Origin: Thermococcus sp. | GTDB taxonomy: Archaea; Methanobacteriota_B; Thermococci; Thermococcales; Thermococcaceae | Assembly: GCF_027052235.1 (NCBI RefSeq) | Contig: NZ_JALUFF010000062.1 | Span: forward strand, 1-64,000 | Direction of reading: 5' to 3' | Length of the DNA: 64,000 nucleotides | Shown here: in pieces, positions 26,468-34,413 of the stretch | How positions within the stretch are numbered: the stretch's first letter is position 1 | Layout: each line of letters opens with the position of its first letter | The notes under the pieces: generated by a model | Told to the model about the DNA's origin: nothing | Seen by the model: the letters and a program-made list of their open reading frames with translations, nothing else | The model's database searches: none | Translations under genes and position numbers: made by a program

Positions 26468-27217
26468 CTAACGCATCTCGTTCCATTCTCTGTTTCCGTA
26501 TCGCTCCTCTATCAGCTTTTCAGCCAGCCCAAGCTCGTAGTCTGTTAGAGCGCCCTCCTCAAGGCCAAAGGCCCTTGCAAAGCTCTCCTTAAGGAGCTCA
26601 TAGGCCTCCCAGCGATTCAGTTTTATTCCCTCACGCTCCAGAGTCGTTACCCGCTCCCATATGCTTGAGACGCCCTTATCCCTGAGCTTCTCCTTTGAGA
26701 CCCTTAGGACCTTTGAAAGGACGTCGAGCCTCGTGGAGTACATGAATGTGCCGTGCTGTAAGATGATCCCCCTCCTCCGCGTCTGGGCCGAGCCACTTAT
26801 CTTCTTCCCGTTCGCCACGATGTCGTTCAGACCGGAAAAGCCCGCCTTAATGCCGAGCTCCTCCAGTGCATCAACGATAGGGCCCCCAAGATAGCGGTAG
26901 CTCGTCTCGACGTTTTTGAGTGCCGGATGAAAGTCCTCGCCGATGACGACCGAGTAGGTTATCTCCCCGAACTCGTCGTGAAAGACCGCGCCCCCGCCGG
27001 TGATTCTTCTCACGACTGGAATCCTGAGCCTTCTGGCTTCCTCAAGGTTCACGTCGTGCCTCACGCTCTGGAAGCGTCCTATTGTAACCGAACTCGGTGA
27101 GAAGGCATACAGACGAACCGTGTCGGGAACTTTGCCCTCTATTCTAGCGAGCATTATCGCCTCGTCTATTGCCATCTGAACCTCCGGCCGGGCAACTATG
27201 AGCGGGATGAACCTCAT
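26468..27217 (-). CDS. Lipoate-protein ligase A-like protein (catalytic domain)
   Basis: A 249-residue BPL/LplA-type enzyme. The lipoate-binding RRITGGGAVFHD motif (about 72-83) and the conserved lysine segment NGKKISGSAQ (about 137-146) are present. It should attach lipoate to lysine of a carrier protein, via a lipoyl-AMP. The protein has no cysteine, which argues against a LipM-type octanoyltransferase. It lacks the C-terminal accessory domain, as in bipartite archaeal LplA/LplB; no LplB is seen nearby. I start it at ATG 27217 (MRFIPLIVARPEV) with GGTGGTCTGG upstream, not 27310. Its carrier (for example GcvH or an E2 domain) is not in the window. Confidence 0.85.
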   Translation of the reverse strand: MRFIPLIVARPEVQMAIDEAIMLARIEGKVPDTVRLYAFSPSSVTIGRFQSVRHDVNLEEARRLRIPVVRRITGGGAVFHDEFGEITYSVVIGEDFHPALKNVETSYRYLGGPIVDALEELGIKAGFSGLNDIVANGKKISGSAQTRRRGIILQHGTFMYSTRLDVLSKVLRVSKEKLRDKGVSSIWERVTTLEREGIKLNRWEAYELLKESFARAFGLEEGALTDYELGLAEKLIEERYGNREWNEMR

Positions 27218-27396
27218 CCAGACCACCACCGTTAAAAACCCGGGGGTGTTTTTAAGTCCAGCGATGATGACGCCCAAGCCCTCCTGATGGGTGATGAGAG
27301 CGGTCACCACTGAGCGGCTGCACCTCTTGTAAGAACTCAGAATTCACACCCGAAACGCCTTCCGGGAGCACTCACAGACCTGCGGGAAGTCTGCTA

Positions 27397-27472
27397 TGGC
27401 GGGCCGGGCGGGATTCGAACCCGCGACCTTCGGCTCCGGAGGCCGACGCCCTATCCACTAGGCCACCGGCCC
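27397..27472 (-). tRNA. tRNA-Arg (anticodon CCG)
   Basis: On the minus strand the acceptor stem is GGGCCGG/CCGGCCC with discriminator G and encoded CCA. The anticodon stem TCGGC/GCCGA carries the loop CTCCGGA, giving CCG. The T arm is GCGGG/CCCGC around TTCGAAT. A TATA-like TTTTTAAA lies about 30 bases upstream (about 27498-27505). Confidence 0.95.
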
Positions 27473-27564
27473 ACCCAGAAATCCTCCGGTTCTCCATTTA
27501 AAAACCTAACCGCCTCCGAGGGATAAACTTTATAAACTTCTCGCGGGGATTTACGAACGGGCAC

Positions 27565-27640
27565 AGCCCCGTGGTGTAGCGGCCAAGCATGCGGGACTCT
27601 GGATCCCGCGACCGGGGTTCGAATCCCCGCGGGGCTACCA
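27565..27640 (+). tRNA. tRNA-Gln (anticodon CTG)
   Basis: Acceptor stem AGCCCCG (27565-27571) pairs with CGGGGCT (27630-27636), with discriminator A and CCA at 27638-27640. The anticodon stem GCGGGA/TCCCGC carries CTCTGGA, giving CTG. The T arm is CGGGG/CCCCG around TTCGAAT. The promoter TATA is TTTATAAA at about 27529-27536. It is divergent from tRNA-Arg. Confidence 0.95.
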
Positions 27641-27720
27641 TCATTGAGGGCTCCAGAACCCCGAACCCCCTCTCAACTTCCTTTCTCGAACCATAACTCC
27701 TTTGCCAGTTATGACCTTCT

Positions 27721-27860
27721 CCCCGCCCTAAAGGACGGGGTTTCCGTCGGGGAAACCCCTCGCTAATGGCGGGGAGGTTTGAGGGGTAATCCTCACCACT
27801 CCCATTGAAGGGGGTTCGGAGAACCCCTCTGGCCGGGCCTCCGGCCAGTTACCCCCACCT
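27721..27860 (-). ncRNA. Probable TnpB omega-RNA / right-end hairpins
   Basis: The end of tnpB carries tandem hairpins typical of an IS605-family right end: CCCCGCCC-TAAA-GGACGGGG (27721-27740; one G-U pair in the minus-strand RNA) and TTTCC-GTCGG-GGAAA (27741-27755). In TnpB systems the 3' end of the gene overlaps a guide scaffold whose target-matching guide lies just beyond the right end, here below 27721. The inner boundary near 27860 is approximate. Confidence 0.5.
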
Positions 27861-29068
27861 GCCGACAAACCCGGCAGGCTCAGGGTTATCTTTTCCACAA
27901 CCTTCCTCAAAATGTTGAAAGCACCAACCACGTCGGCATTCATAACAACGCCCTCTCTACGGCACTTAAACAAACCCCTAAAGATTCTCCCATCAGCGTG
28001 GCGTTGGCCGCAGAGAGGGCAAAACTGAGAAGTGAAAGCCTCATTCACGACTTCAACCTCGATACCATACTCTTCAGAGACTTCCTTTAAGCGTTTAATG
28101 ACAGTATTGAACCGCCAGACGTGAGAGAGGAGGAAATTCTGCTTTTTACCCCTGTCAGAGTTTCTGGCGATTCCTTTCGGGTAACCAACGAGGATCCTCG
28201 AAACTCCGAGATGGTAAAGCTTTTCGACAGTCTGCCTTACTGCCGTGTTGATGTAGTGTTTGGCTTGGAGCTTGGCTTTTTCGTGCATTCTTTTGAGTTT
28301 CCTGCTTGTTTTGACTCCACTCCTGTTGAGTTTTGACTGATAATCCGCAATTCGTTTTTGCCAGTAAAAATCAATGCTCTTTAAGGGTCTCCCATTGACT
28401 AAGAAACTCTCGCCGTTCTCAACGTAAACGGCCATTAAATTGTTCACTCCTAAATCAATTCCAGCTGAAAGGTTTCCTTTTGGTGTTCTTGGGAGTTTAA
28501 CCCACTCGCCCTTCTCCATCTTCTCCTCAACTTTGGAGAAGCTGATGCAAACATACCACTTGCGTTTAACATCATCGTAGATTATCTCTAACCGCCCTTG
28601 CTTGCCCTTGAGGTAGATCCGCCCCTTGAATTGAATCCTCAATCTCCCAAACTTTCCAAGTCTTCGCAGTTCGATAACATTCCCGTCAATCTTGTATTGG
28701 TCATTTCGGAGTGGGATAATGAACAGTTTCTTTCCGTTCTCCTCCCTGACAAAGCCGGGCGGTTTTGGCCTGAACCATTCTGGAAGTTCTCCATTCTTTT
28801 TCTTCCTGTTGAGGGCGAAGAATGAACGCCAGCTTTCGGCGTTCTTTCTCGCCAACTGCTGGACTGTTGAACCACCAATCCAGTTTTTGAACTCGTGGTA
28901 AGCTTCCTTTTCTGTTCCGTTAAAATCAATCCTGCCGAATTCTTTGAATTGTCTCAAGCGTTGGTAATTGAGTTTGTTCCAGATTACTGCGGTGGCTTGG
29001 GCTAACTCGGAGAGTGCTTTTTCCTGCTCCTTGCTCGGCTGGAGTTTGATGGTTACTGAGCGCTTCAT
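27728..29068 (-). CDS. tnpB: TnpB (IS200/IS605-type RNA-guided nuclease)
   Basis: A 446-residue TnpB/OrfB protein, a reprogrammable omega-RNA-guided DNA endonuclease in the family. The RuvC-like triad is visible as GIDLGVNN (Asp), VNEAFTSQFCPLCG (Glu) and MNADVVGAFNI (Asp). The zinc-finger region keeps CPLC but the second pair is altered: the order is FKCRREGVVMNAD, so one cysteine of the usual CxxC appears to be missing. No tnpA transposase accompanies it, as in IS1341-like elements. The long C-terminus (from about 395) runs into the structured right end. GGTGATG-like signals are weak before ATG 29068. Confidence 0.93.
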   Translation of the reverse strand: MKRSVTIKLQPSKEQEKALSELAQATAVIWNKLNYQRLRQFKEFGRIDFNGTEKEAYHEFKNWIGGSTVQQLARKNAESWRSFFALNRKKKNGELPEWFRPKPPGFVREENGKKLFIIPLRNDQYKIDGNVIELRRLGKFGRLRIQFKGRIYLKGKQGRLEIIYDDVKRKWYVCISFSKVEEKMEKGEWVKLPRTPKGNLSAGIDLGVNNLMAVYVENGESFLVNGRPLKSIDFYWQKRIADYQSKLNRSGVKTSRKLKRMHEKAKLQAKHYINTAVRQTVEKLYHLGVSRILVGYPKGIARNSDRGKKQNFLLSHVWRFNTVIKRLKEVSEEYGIEVEVVNEAFTSQFCPLCGQRHADGRIFRGLFKCRREGVVMNADVVGAFNILRKVVEKITLSLPGLSAGGGNWPEARPEGFSEPPSMGVVRITPQTSPPLARGFPDGNPVL

Positions 29069-29446
29069 TTCAAAGCATGGTATGACTCTTAGGCTTTAAA
29101 AGAGTGTTGCTTTCCCTCTTAAGGGCCAGCTGGGTGGTTGTCACGTTCCTTCTCGGTTGATTATCCAGATGGGTATTTTCCAAGGCGCATTTTTAACAAT
29201 GAGAATTTAATTGTTTTTATGCCAATGAGTTCTCCATTTGTCATTTTACATGTTAACATCGAGATTATTTTTGCCGGGCTTGTGAGTTTCAGATTCTTTT
29301 TTACAAGCTTTCAGGGCTTTGTTTTCCCTCAGGCAGTTCTCACGGTATTTTTAGCGTGAATACGAACTTGGAACTTTTCAGGCACCTTTAAATAGTTTGC
29401 CAGTATAAGTTACTTAACCATTAACTCTGTCGCCGGAGTTATTATT
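29069..29446. other. Gene-free stretch: left flank of tnpB and promoter region
   Basis: No gene is supported in these 378 bases. The part next to tnpB presumably holds the left end of the mobile element; its boundary cannot be fixed by eye. The centre (about 29170-29320) is AT-rich with no clear feature. A TATA box (CTTTAAATAG, about 29384-29393) precedes the DUF7344-like gene with a leader of about 30 bases. Confidence 0.5.
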
Positions 29447-29938
29447 ATGGTGAGAGAATGGAATGCTGAATCGTCGCATTCCAGGGGAGAGAGAAAAGTG
29501 ATCGGAACAGGAGCTTCATCGAGCATACTCGGCAACAGCCGGAGGATGCTCATGATAGAGTACCTCAGGGGTAGTGATGGAAGGGCCGAGCTGAGGGATG
29601 TTGTTGACTACATCGCGGAGAAGGAAGGCGACACTAACAGAAAGCACAGGAAGAGCGTTTACGTCAGCCTTATCCAGACGCACATTCCCAAACTTGAGAG
29701 GGAAGGAGTAATAACCTTCAACAGGGGAATCGTGACGCTCGTGAAAGTTCCGGAGGACGTAACCGTTTACATGGAGACCGTCAACAAGAACGACATAAGC
29801 TGGAGCTCCTTCTACATCGGGCTTTCACTTATCTTTCTGACGGTCGCCGTTTACCTCGGCAACATCCACCTCGCTCTGGCCTCGATTGTGTACACCCTCG
29901 TCGGCGTCATCCACCGCCGTAAGATGAAACCCCTCTAA
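29447..29938 (+). CDS. DUF7344-like winged-helix protein with two membrane helices
   Basis: A 163-residue protein combining a DNA-binding-like winged helix (about 30-105, with MIEYLRGSDGRAELRDVVDYIA and SLIQTHIPKLEREGVI) and two C-terminal membrane helices (about 122-155). It resembles the archaeal DUF7344 group of wHTH proteins; the identification is by pattern. A membrane-bound regulator seems likely. It stands directly upstream of the secreted fibre locus, in the same direction, with a T-rich stretch and a separate TATA box in between, so it is a candidate regulator of that locus (inference). Confidence 0.7.
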   Translation: MVREWNAESSHSRGERKVIGTGASSSILGNSRRMLMIEYLRGSDGRAELRDVVDYIAEKEGDTNRKHRKSVYVSLIQTHIPKLEREGVITFNRGIVTLVKVPEDVTVYMETVNKNDISWSSFYIGLSLIFLTVAVYLGNIHLALASIVYTLVGVIHRRKMKPL

Positions 29939-29985
29939 CTTTTCTCCGGGTAAGCCCGGGTTACCTTGAGTTAAGTCACAATTTC

Positions 29986-29995
29986 CTATATATTG
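29986..29995 (+). promoter_or_regulatory. TATA box of the secreted fibre locus
   Basis: CTATATATTG lies about 25 bases before the first folded element of the leader, predicting a transcript start close to 30014-30018 and a leader of about 105 bases before the TTG start codon. Long leaders are uncommon in this window. Confidence 0.5.
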
Positions 29996-30013
29996 CGGAG
30001 ACTACTGGTTATT

Positions 30014-30120
30014 GAGCAACCGTGTGGTTGCTTTGACAGGCACTGCGTTTTGCACCACCGGGGCGAAACACTCGCCCGCTTCCATTTCCACAGTGCCTCC
30101 CAGTTAAGGAGGCGAAAAAG
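30014..30120 (+). promoter_or_regulatory. Structured 5' leader with alternative hairpins over the ribosome binding site
   Basis: Four stems can be written. P1 is AGCAACC-GTGT-GGTTGCT (30015-30032). P2 closes AGGCACTG (30038-30045) with CAGTGCCT (30091-30098). P3, inside P2, is GGGCGA-AACAC-TCGCCC (30061-30077). P4 pairs GCCTCC (30095-30100) with GGAGGC (30108-30113), hiding the ribosome binding site of the following gene. P2 and P4 share bases 30095-30098, so they exclude each other. This is the layout of an RNA switch or of a translational attenuator. No known riboswitch class is recognised. Confidence 0.6.
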
Positions 30121-30714
30121 TTGAGAAAGAATATTGCCTTGGGAATTTTTGGTCTGCTGGTGGCCTTTGGGCTCGTTCTTGGGGCCGGAGCCAACTTCAG
30201 GGACTACAACGCGGACAGGAGCGTACATTGGGAGGTAGTTACCGATGACACCGAGCTCATCGACCTGACCCCAATCCAGCCCTACGCGTACATTAACGAC
30301 GGCGGTGTCCTCGTGGTGGACATCAGCCCTGAGAACCCGAACTGGCCGGGCTATGGAAACGGCCTCAGCCCGAACTCAGAGTACAACTTCGACGAGGTGT
30401 TTGAGGTTAGCAACGACCTCTGGGAGGAGAACATGAGCATAGTCGTGAGGATTACAAGCGACAATCCTGTGATTCAGTTCTACGGGGCTGACCACGACAT
30501 CCACGACAGCGCTACAGGGGCTGTTGTGTACGCGAGCGACATGGCCAAGAACGACGTCTGCTTTGTCGTGAACAACGGCGACGCGGTTAAGGTCGGCATG
30601 GACTTCACCGTCGGCAACGACGCGCCCAACACGACCCAGAGTGCGTCAGTTCACATAGAGGCCTACAGGCTCGGCACGGAGCCGGCAGACCTGAGCGGAA
30701 AGTGCGGTCAGTGA
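30121..30714 (+). CDS. TasA/DUF1102-like secreted fibre subunit 1
   Basis: A 197-residue secreted beta-rich protein. Signal peptide about 1-24 (ending LGAGA), then a mature start NFRDYNADRSVHWEVV. This resembles DUF1102/TasA-like proteins that form bundling pili in archaea, in which the N-terminal strand of one subunit completes the sheet of the next. The start codon is TTG 30121, with AAGGAGGCG upstream; the unusual start and the hairpin over the ribosome binding site both suggest controlled translation. Two cysteines (near 140 and 195) could form a disulfide. A near-identical motif set begins the next gene. Fibre formation is inferred from the family. Confidence 0.68.
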   Translation: MRKNIALGIFGLLVAFGLVLGAGANFRDYNADRSVHWEVVTDDTELIDLTPIQPYAYINDGGVLVVDISPENPNWPGYGNGLSPNSEYNFDEVFEVSNDLWEENMSIVVRITSDNPVIQFYGADHDIHDSATGAVVYASDMAKNDVCFVVNNGDAVKVGMDFTVGNDAPNTTQSASVHIEAYRLGTEPADLSGKCGQ

Positions 30715-30728
30715 AGGGGGCGTGAAGG

Positions 30729-31265
30729 ATGAACAAACTATTCGGATTGGCAATACTCATGATTGGAATGCTCCTGGCAGTCGGGGCGGGCGCGAACTTC
30801 CGCTACTACTCCGCGGACAGGACTGCGAGCTTCGATGTCGTGTCTGACGACAACGAGCTGATTGATTTGACCGCCCTGCAACCCTACGTCACCTACGACG
30901 CCGGAAAACTCTACGTGGACATAAGCCAGTACAACCCCAACCATCCCAACTGGGGAGGGAACGGCATGAGCCCTAACACCACCTACGTCTTCGAGGAGAT
31001 GTTCGAAGTCAGCAACGAGCTCTGGGAGAACAATGCAACCGACTACCCGATATGTGTGACCATAAAGAGCCAGCACAACGGTGTACTACTCTTCGCAGGC
31101 AACTACACCAGCCCAATAGCCGGCCCGGCCAACAACCTGCAGTTCACCGTCTACAACGGGAACCCGATTCCGGTTGGCATGATCTTCAACAACACCAACT
31201 CGACCCTTGGCAGCTACCAGTTCCAGATGAGCTTTGAGGCAGTGGCCGGAACCTGCGGGCCGTGA
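30729..31265 (+). CDS. TasA/DUF1102-like secreted fibre subunit 2
   Basis: A 178-residue paralogue of the preceding protein: signal peptide ending AVGAGA, then NFRYYSADRTASFDVVSDDNELIDLT. It shares the pattern ELIDLT-x-LQPY, the YNPNHPNW block and VSNELWE with subunit 1, and ends in a cysteine-containing tail (AGTCGP). N-glycosylation sequons (NAT, NYT, NNT, NST) are frequent. It starts 14 bases after subunit 1 with GGGGGCGTGAAGG upstream, so the pair is co-transcribed. Duplicate subunits suggest major and minor components of one fibre, or a heteropolymer (inference). Confidence 0.68.
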   Translation: MNKLFGLAILMIGMLLAVGAGANFRYYSADRTASFDVVSDDNELIDLTALQPYVTYDAGKLYVDISQYNPNHPNWGGNGMSPNTTYVFEEMFEVSNELWENNATDYPICVTIKSQHNGVLLFAGNYTSPIAGPANNLQFTVYNGNPIPVGMIFNNTNSTLGSYQFQMSFEAVAGTCGP

Positions 31266-31309
31266 TTTCCTTTCGGGGCCTTTGCCCCAAAATTTGAGAG
31301 GGTTTGCCG

Positions 31310-32371
31310 ATGAGAAAACTGCTTGAAAACATCGTGGTTGTAGTAGCGACCGTTTTTCTGCTCGCCTCAGTGACGGGTTTCCTCCTCGGCAGGCCTGTTC
31401 TTCTCTCTTACGCTTACTCAGAGAGCATGACCCCTACGATAAACAAGGGCGACATGTTCTTCATCAATCCCCTCTCTAAGGGAGGGAAAATCGGGGACAT
31501 AATAGTCTTTCACAGGGGAGACGGCTGGACCGTTCACAGGGTATTCGCCATCACAGAGAAGGGCTACGTGACCAAGGGAGACAACAACGTCGCCACAGAC
31601 CAGCAGAACGGTGAAAATCCCCTGGTTAGGAGGGAAGACGTTATAGGGAAGGTGGTTGAGCTCGGGGGCAGGCCACTCATCATAAGGGGTGGAGGGGCCT
31701 TCATCGAGTCGCTCCGTGCGAGGCTGACCAGCTTCTACGCCGTTGTCATCTTCCTCCTCGCGGGCGCTTTTCTGACGTTCTCGGGTGGAGATAAAAGGGA
31801 CAGGGGCAGGAGGAAGTACCTCAAAGTCCGCGCCAAGACCCTATACGCGGTCGTCTCGATAGTGATAATAGCGGGCTTTCTCTTCGTAACCGTTGCCTCA
31901 TGGGGGACGCTGACGTTCACGTACTCATCCACCCTGGCCGGCGGTCAGAGGGAGGGCTGGTATCTCCCGGGAAGCACGTTCGAGAGAAACGTCACCGTCA
32001 AAAACAGTGCCCTCTACCCCTTCCACTACTTCATAACCGTCAGCGGAGGAAGGGTTGAGCTGCTCAACGGCGACACCTTTGAAATCCCGGGGAGGGGAAC
32101 CCATGAAATAAGCCTCAGAATCTCTGTTCCGAAGGAGACGAGGATATACAAGGAGGAGATCACCGTTCACTCATATCCCTCCATCCTCCCCGGATGGCTC
32201 GTCGCCTCCCTTTACAACATCAGCCCCTACCTCCCACTGCTTCCCTACGCCATGGAGCTGGCTGGAGTTCTGGTGGTCTTCTACTACCTCGCCGACGTGG
32301 GAAGAGGTGACATCCTGAGAATCAGGGTCAGGAGGAGAAGTCTTCTGGCCAAAATTATGGGAGATGGTTGA
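31310..32371 (+). CDS. Signal peptidase I (SipW/ER type) with extracellular C-terminal domain
   Basis: Cleaves signal peptides of exported proteins. The catalytic serine is in SESMTPT (Ser39), the general-base histidine in TVHRV (His76) and the conserved aspartate in TKGDNN (Asp91), the archaeal/ER arrangement without the bacterial lysine. Beyond the catalytic domain (about 1-130), two more membrane helices (about 138-155 and 175-195) frame an additional beta domain (about 205-290) and a final membrane helix. It is larger than housekeeping signal peptidases. Its place among TasA-like genes parallels bacterial SipW next to TasA, so a dedicated role is likely. The start is ATG 31310. Confidence 0.85.
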   Translation: MRKLLENIVVVVATVFLLASVTGFLLGRPVLLSYAYSESMTPTINKGDMFFINPLSKGGKIGDIIVFHRGDGWTVHRVFAITEKGYVTKGDNNVATDQQNGENPLVRREDVIGKVVELGGRPLIIRGGGAFIESLRARLTSFYAVVIFLLAGAFLTFSGGDKRDRGRRKYLKVRAKTLYAVVSIVIIAGFLFVTVASWGTLTFTYSSTLAGGQREGWYLPGSTFERNVTVKNSALYPFHYFITVSGGRVELLNGDTFEIPGRGTHEISLRISVPKETRIYKEEITVHSYPSILPGWLVASLYNISPYLPLLPYAMELAGVLVVFYYLADVGRGDILRIRVRRRSLLAKIMGDG

Positions 32372-32372
32372 T

Positions 32373-33296
32373 ATGAAAAGCGCGTTCTTTGTTCTGGCGT
32401 TCCTCGTGGGGTCACTCCTCGTGGTTGGCTCAAGCGGTAATTTCAGGGGCTATGCGTCCACCAGGGACGTGTCCTTTCAGGTCGTTCCCCACAGCGAAGA
32501 GTACATGGGTTTCGAGTGTGAGAACGGCTACTCCGCGGTTGTCACACTAAGGCAAAACTCCGAGGCCGATTTTGGGGTCATTAACATCACAAACTCCCTG
32601 CCCGAGGGGAAGATCGTTGCCATCGCTCTCGGGCCGAACTACACGGAACTTCCCTCCGGGCTTGAGGTCTCTATAGAGACCGACGATGGAAACCCCGTGA
32701 GCCTCGACGCAGGTGAAAGGTACACCTTCACCGGACACGCCTCGACCGGAAACGTCCGAGCCGGGGAGTACATAGTTCCCATCGAGCTCTACGCCACCTG
32801 GGAAGGCGGGGGTGCCTCGGTTTCAACATGCCCACTGAAGCTGATAGTGGAGGAAGGGCCAAGAATAGAGAAGATTCTCCTTTCGGGGAACACGAGCGGT
32901 ATACCACTAAAAACCTACCAGGAGTGGGTCTTTCAGGTGGTCGTAACGAACCCGGGGAGCGAGGACATTGAAATAACCGTTGCAGACACCGTTCCGGCCG
33001 AGTTCACGGTCAACCTCTCGGGAACAGGAGCAAGCGCCGGGAGCTATGCCTTCTGGTCAGCGAGCAACGGGAACTCTCACTCCGCAACCAAAATGGAGTG
33101 GAACGTGACCGTGCCAGCGGGCGGGAGCGAGCACATTAACGTCACGGTGTTCACAAGGCTCAACCACGGCAACCAGCAGGAGTTCACATCCTGCGGTGAT
33201 TATGCACTGAACAACGGTGCGAGGATACTCGACTACGACATCGTGAGCAACGGCATATGGGTCTCCACAGCCTGCGGTGGAGGCGAGGAACCGTGA
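32373..33296 (+). CDS. Secreted protein with a TasA/DUF1102-like N-terminus
   Basis: A 307-residue secreted protein. The signal peptide ends VVGSSG, and the mature start GNFRGYASTRDVSFQVV repeats the NFRxY-x(5)-VxFxVV pattern of the two subunits upstream. The chain adds a second beta-sandwich region (about 175-290, VVTNPGSEDIEITVADTVP) like DUF11-type adhesion domains, ending in cysteines. It has no membrane anchor. The ATG follows the signal peptidase stop by one base, with GGAGATGG upstream. It is probably a minor or tip component of the same fibre, or its assembly partner (inference). Confidence 0.65.
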   Translation: MKSAFFVLAFLVGSLLVVGSSGNFRGYASTRDVSFQVVPHSEEYMGFECENGYSAVVTLRQNSEADFGVINITNSLPEGKIVAIALGPNYTELPSGLEVSIETDDGNPVSLDAGERYTFTGHASTGNVRAGEYIVPIELYATWEGGGASVSTCPLKLIVEEGPRIEKILLSGNTSGIPLKTYQEWVFQVVVTNPGSEDIEITVADTVPAEFTVNLSGTGASAGSYAFWSASNGNSHSATKMEWNVTVPAGGSEHINVTVFTRLNHGNQQEFTSCGDYALNNGARILDYDIVSNGIWVSTACGGGEEP

Positions 33297-33326
33297 CCGT
33301 TTTTCCTCTGGAGGAGAGTGCCCGCC

Positions 33327-34292
33327 ATGAGACGAATTGAAAGGGAAACCATGCTAAAGCTCACCCTCGCGGCATGCATTTCAGCAACCATTATCTTCGG
33401 GGCCTATTCACTGGTCGCCTACTCGAAGGCCCCCTCAACGACCAGCGTTTCCTACGAGACAGTCTACGTCGAGAAAGGCTCAATAACCCACAGCGGGCTT
33501 TTCTCCAACGAGACCGTCTATAAAAACGGGAGCTCACTCGACCACTACCCCGAGAGGATAACCCGCTTCATAAACGTGACCTACAGCTACGAGACGGAGC
33601 CTTCGGCCGAAGGGAGCTACCGGGCGGTCCTCAGAACGGACTACTACGTCGTCTCAAACAAGAAGAGGGTTTACATAAAGAACGTCAGCAGGGAAACGTG
33701 GAGCGGGGGCTTCAGCGGTTCCTTTTCCATCCCAGTTCCCCTCAACGTTTCAAGGTTTGACTCCGACCTGAAGAAAATCAGGGACGGTACAGGCCTCTTC
33801 AGGGCCAGCGGAGAAACCTACCTGCTTGTCCGGGTAAAGATAGAGGGAAGAAAACCCTTCGTCCAGCGGATAGGGGTCTCAAGAGATACCTCGGGGATGC
33901 TCAGCCTTTTCGGAGGGGATAAAGACTACAAAGAAGTTCGGAGGCACAGTAAAACGACCGAGAAGAGGATGAACTTTCTCTGGTCGAGAGTTTCCGTGTC
34001 AACTGGAAGGAAGGCTTTCCCGGCTCTCTCGGCCTTTTTCGCCATTCCCCCGCTCGGCTTTATCTACTCCAGGAGGGGGAAAAAGCTGGAGGACGAGCTT
34101 AAGGGCCTCAGAAAGTTCGTAGTTGAGGGCAGGCCAGATGACAGGGCCAAGTCCGTCCTGCTGGAGTCGGCGGGGGATCTTGAGAGGGTCTTCAATATCG
34201 TTGACAAACCGATAGTCCATCACCTCTGGGAGGGGAGGGATGTCTATTCCATAACAGATGGAGAAACAACCTATGAGTACATAGTCGAATGA
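33327..34292 (+). CDS. DUF5305-like membrane protein
   Basis: A 321-residue protein with an N-terminal membrane helix (about 10-32), an outer beta domain (about 35-190) with several N-glycosylation sequons, a second membrane helix near 235-252 (FPALSAFFAIPPLGFIY) and a cytoplasmic C-terminus. The arrangement matches archaeal DUF5305 proteins as I recall them, often linked to signal peptidase and secreted beta proteins. Start ATG 33327 has GGAGGAGAG. It is the last gene of the fibre locus; the next 120 bases carry a TATA box for the pyrophosphatase gene. Confidence 0.65.
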   Translation: MRRIERETMLKLTLAACISATIIFGAYSLVAYSKAPSTTSVSYETVYVEKGSITHSGLFSNETVYKNGSSLDHYPERITRFINVTYSYETEPSAEGSYRAVLRTDYYVVSNKKRVYIKNVSRETWSGGFSGSFSIPVPLNVSRFDSDLKKIRDGTGLFRASGETYLLVRVKIEGRKPFVQRIGVSRDTSGMLSLFGGDKDYKEVRRHSKTTEKRMNFLWSRVSVSTGRKAFPALSAFFAIPPLGFIYSRRGKKLEDELKGLRKFVVEGRPDDRAKSVLLESAGDLERVFNIVDKPIVHHLWEGRDVYSITDGETTYEYIVE

Positions 34293-34413
34293 TATCGGAA
34301 AGAGCTCCCACATTCCCGTCCTCTTCTGGTTCCTTTCCATTCACCAACAACTTTAAAAACAAAACTCAAAACCAACCTTAGAGGTTCTGCAAAAAGGTTA
34401 GAGGTGGTTAGAG

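Noticed and set aside
26468-27217. LipM-type octanoyltransferase
   Set aside because: The protein contains no cysteine, which LipM needs as nucleophile.
29138-29359. 73-codon frame in the AT-rich gap upstream of the DUF7344-like gene
   Set aside because: Phe-rich translation without helix-strand pattern, no TATA or ribosome binding site at a suitable distance.
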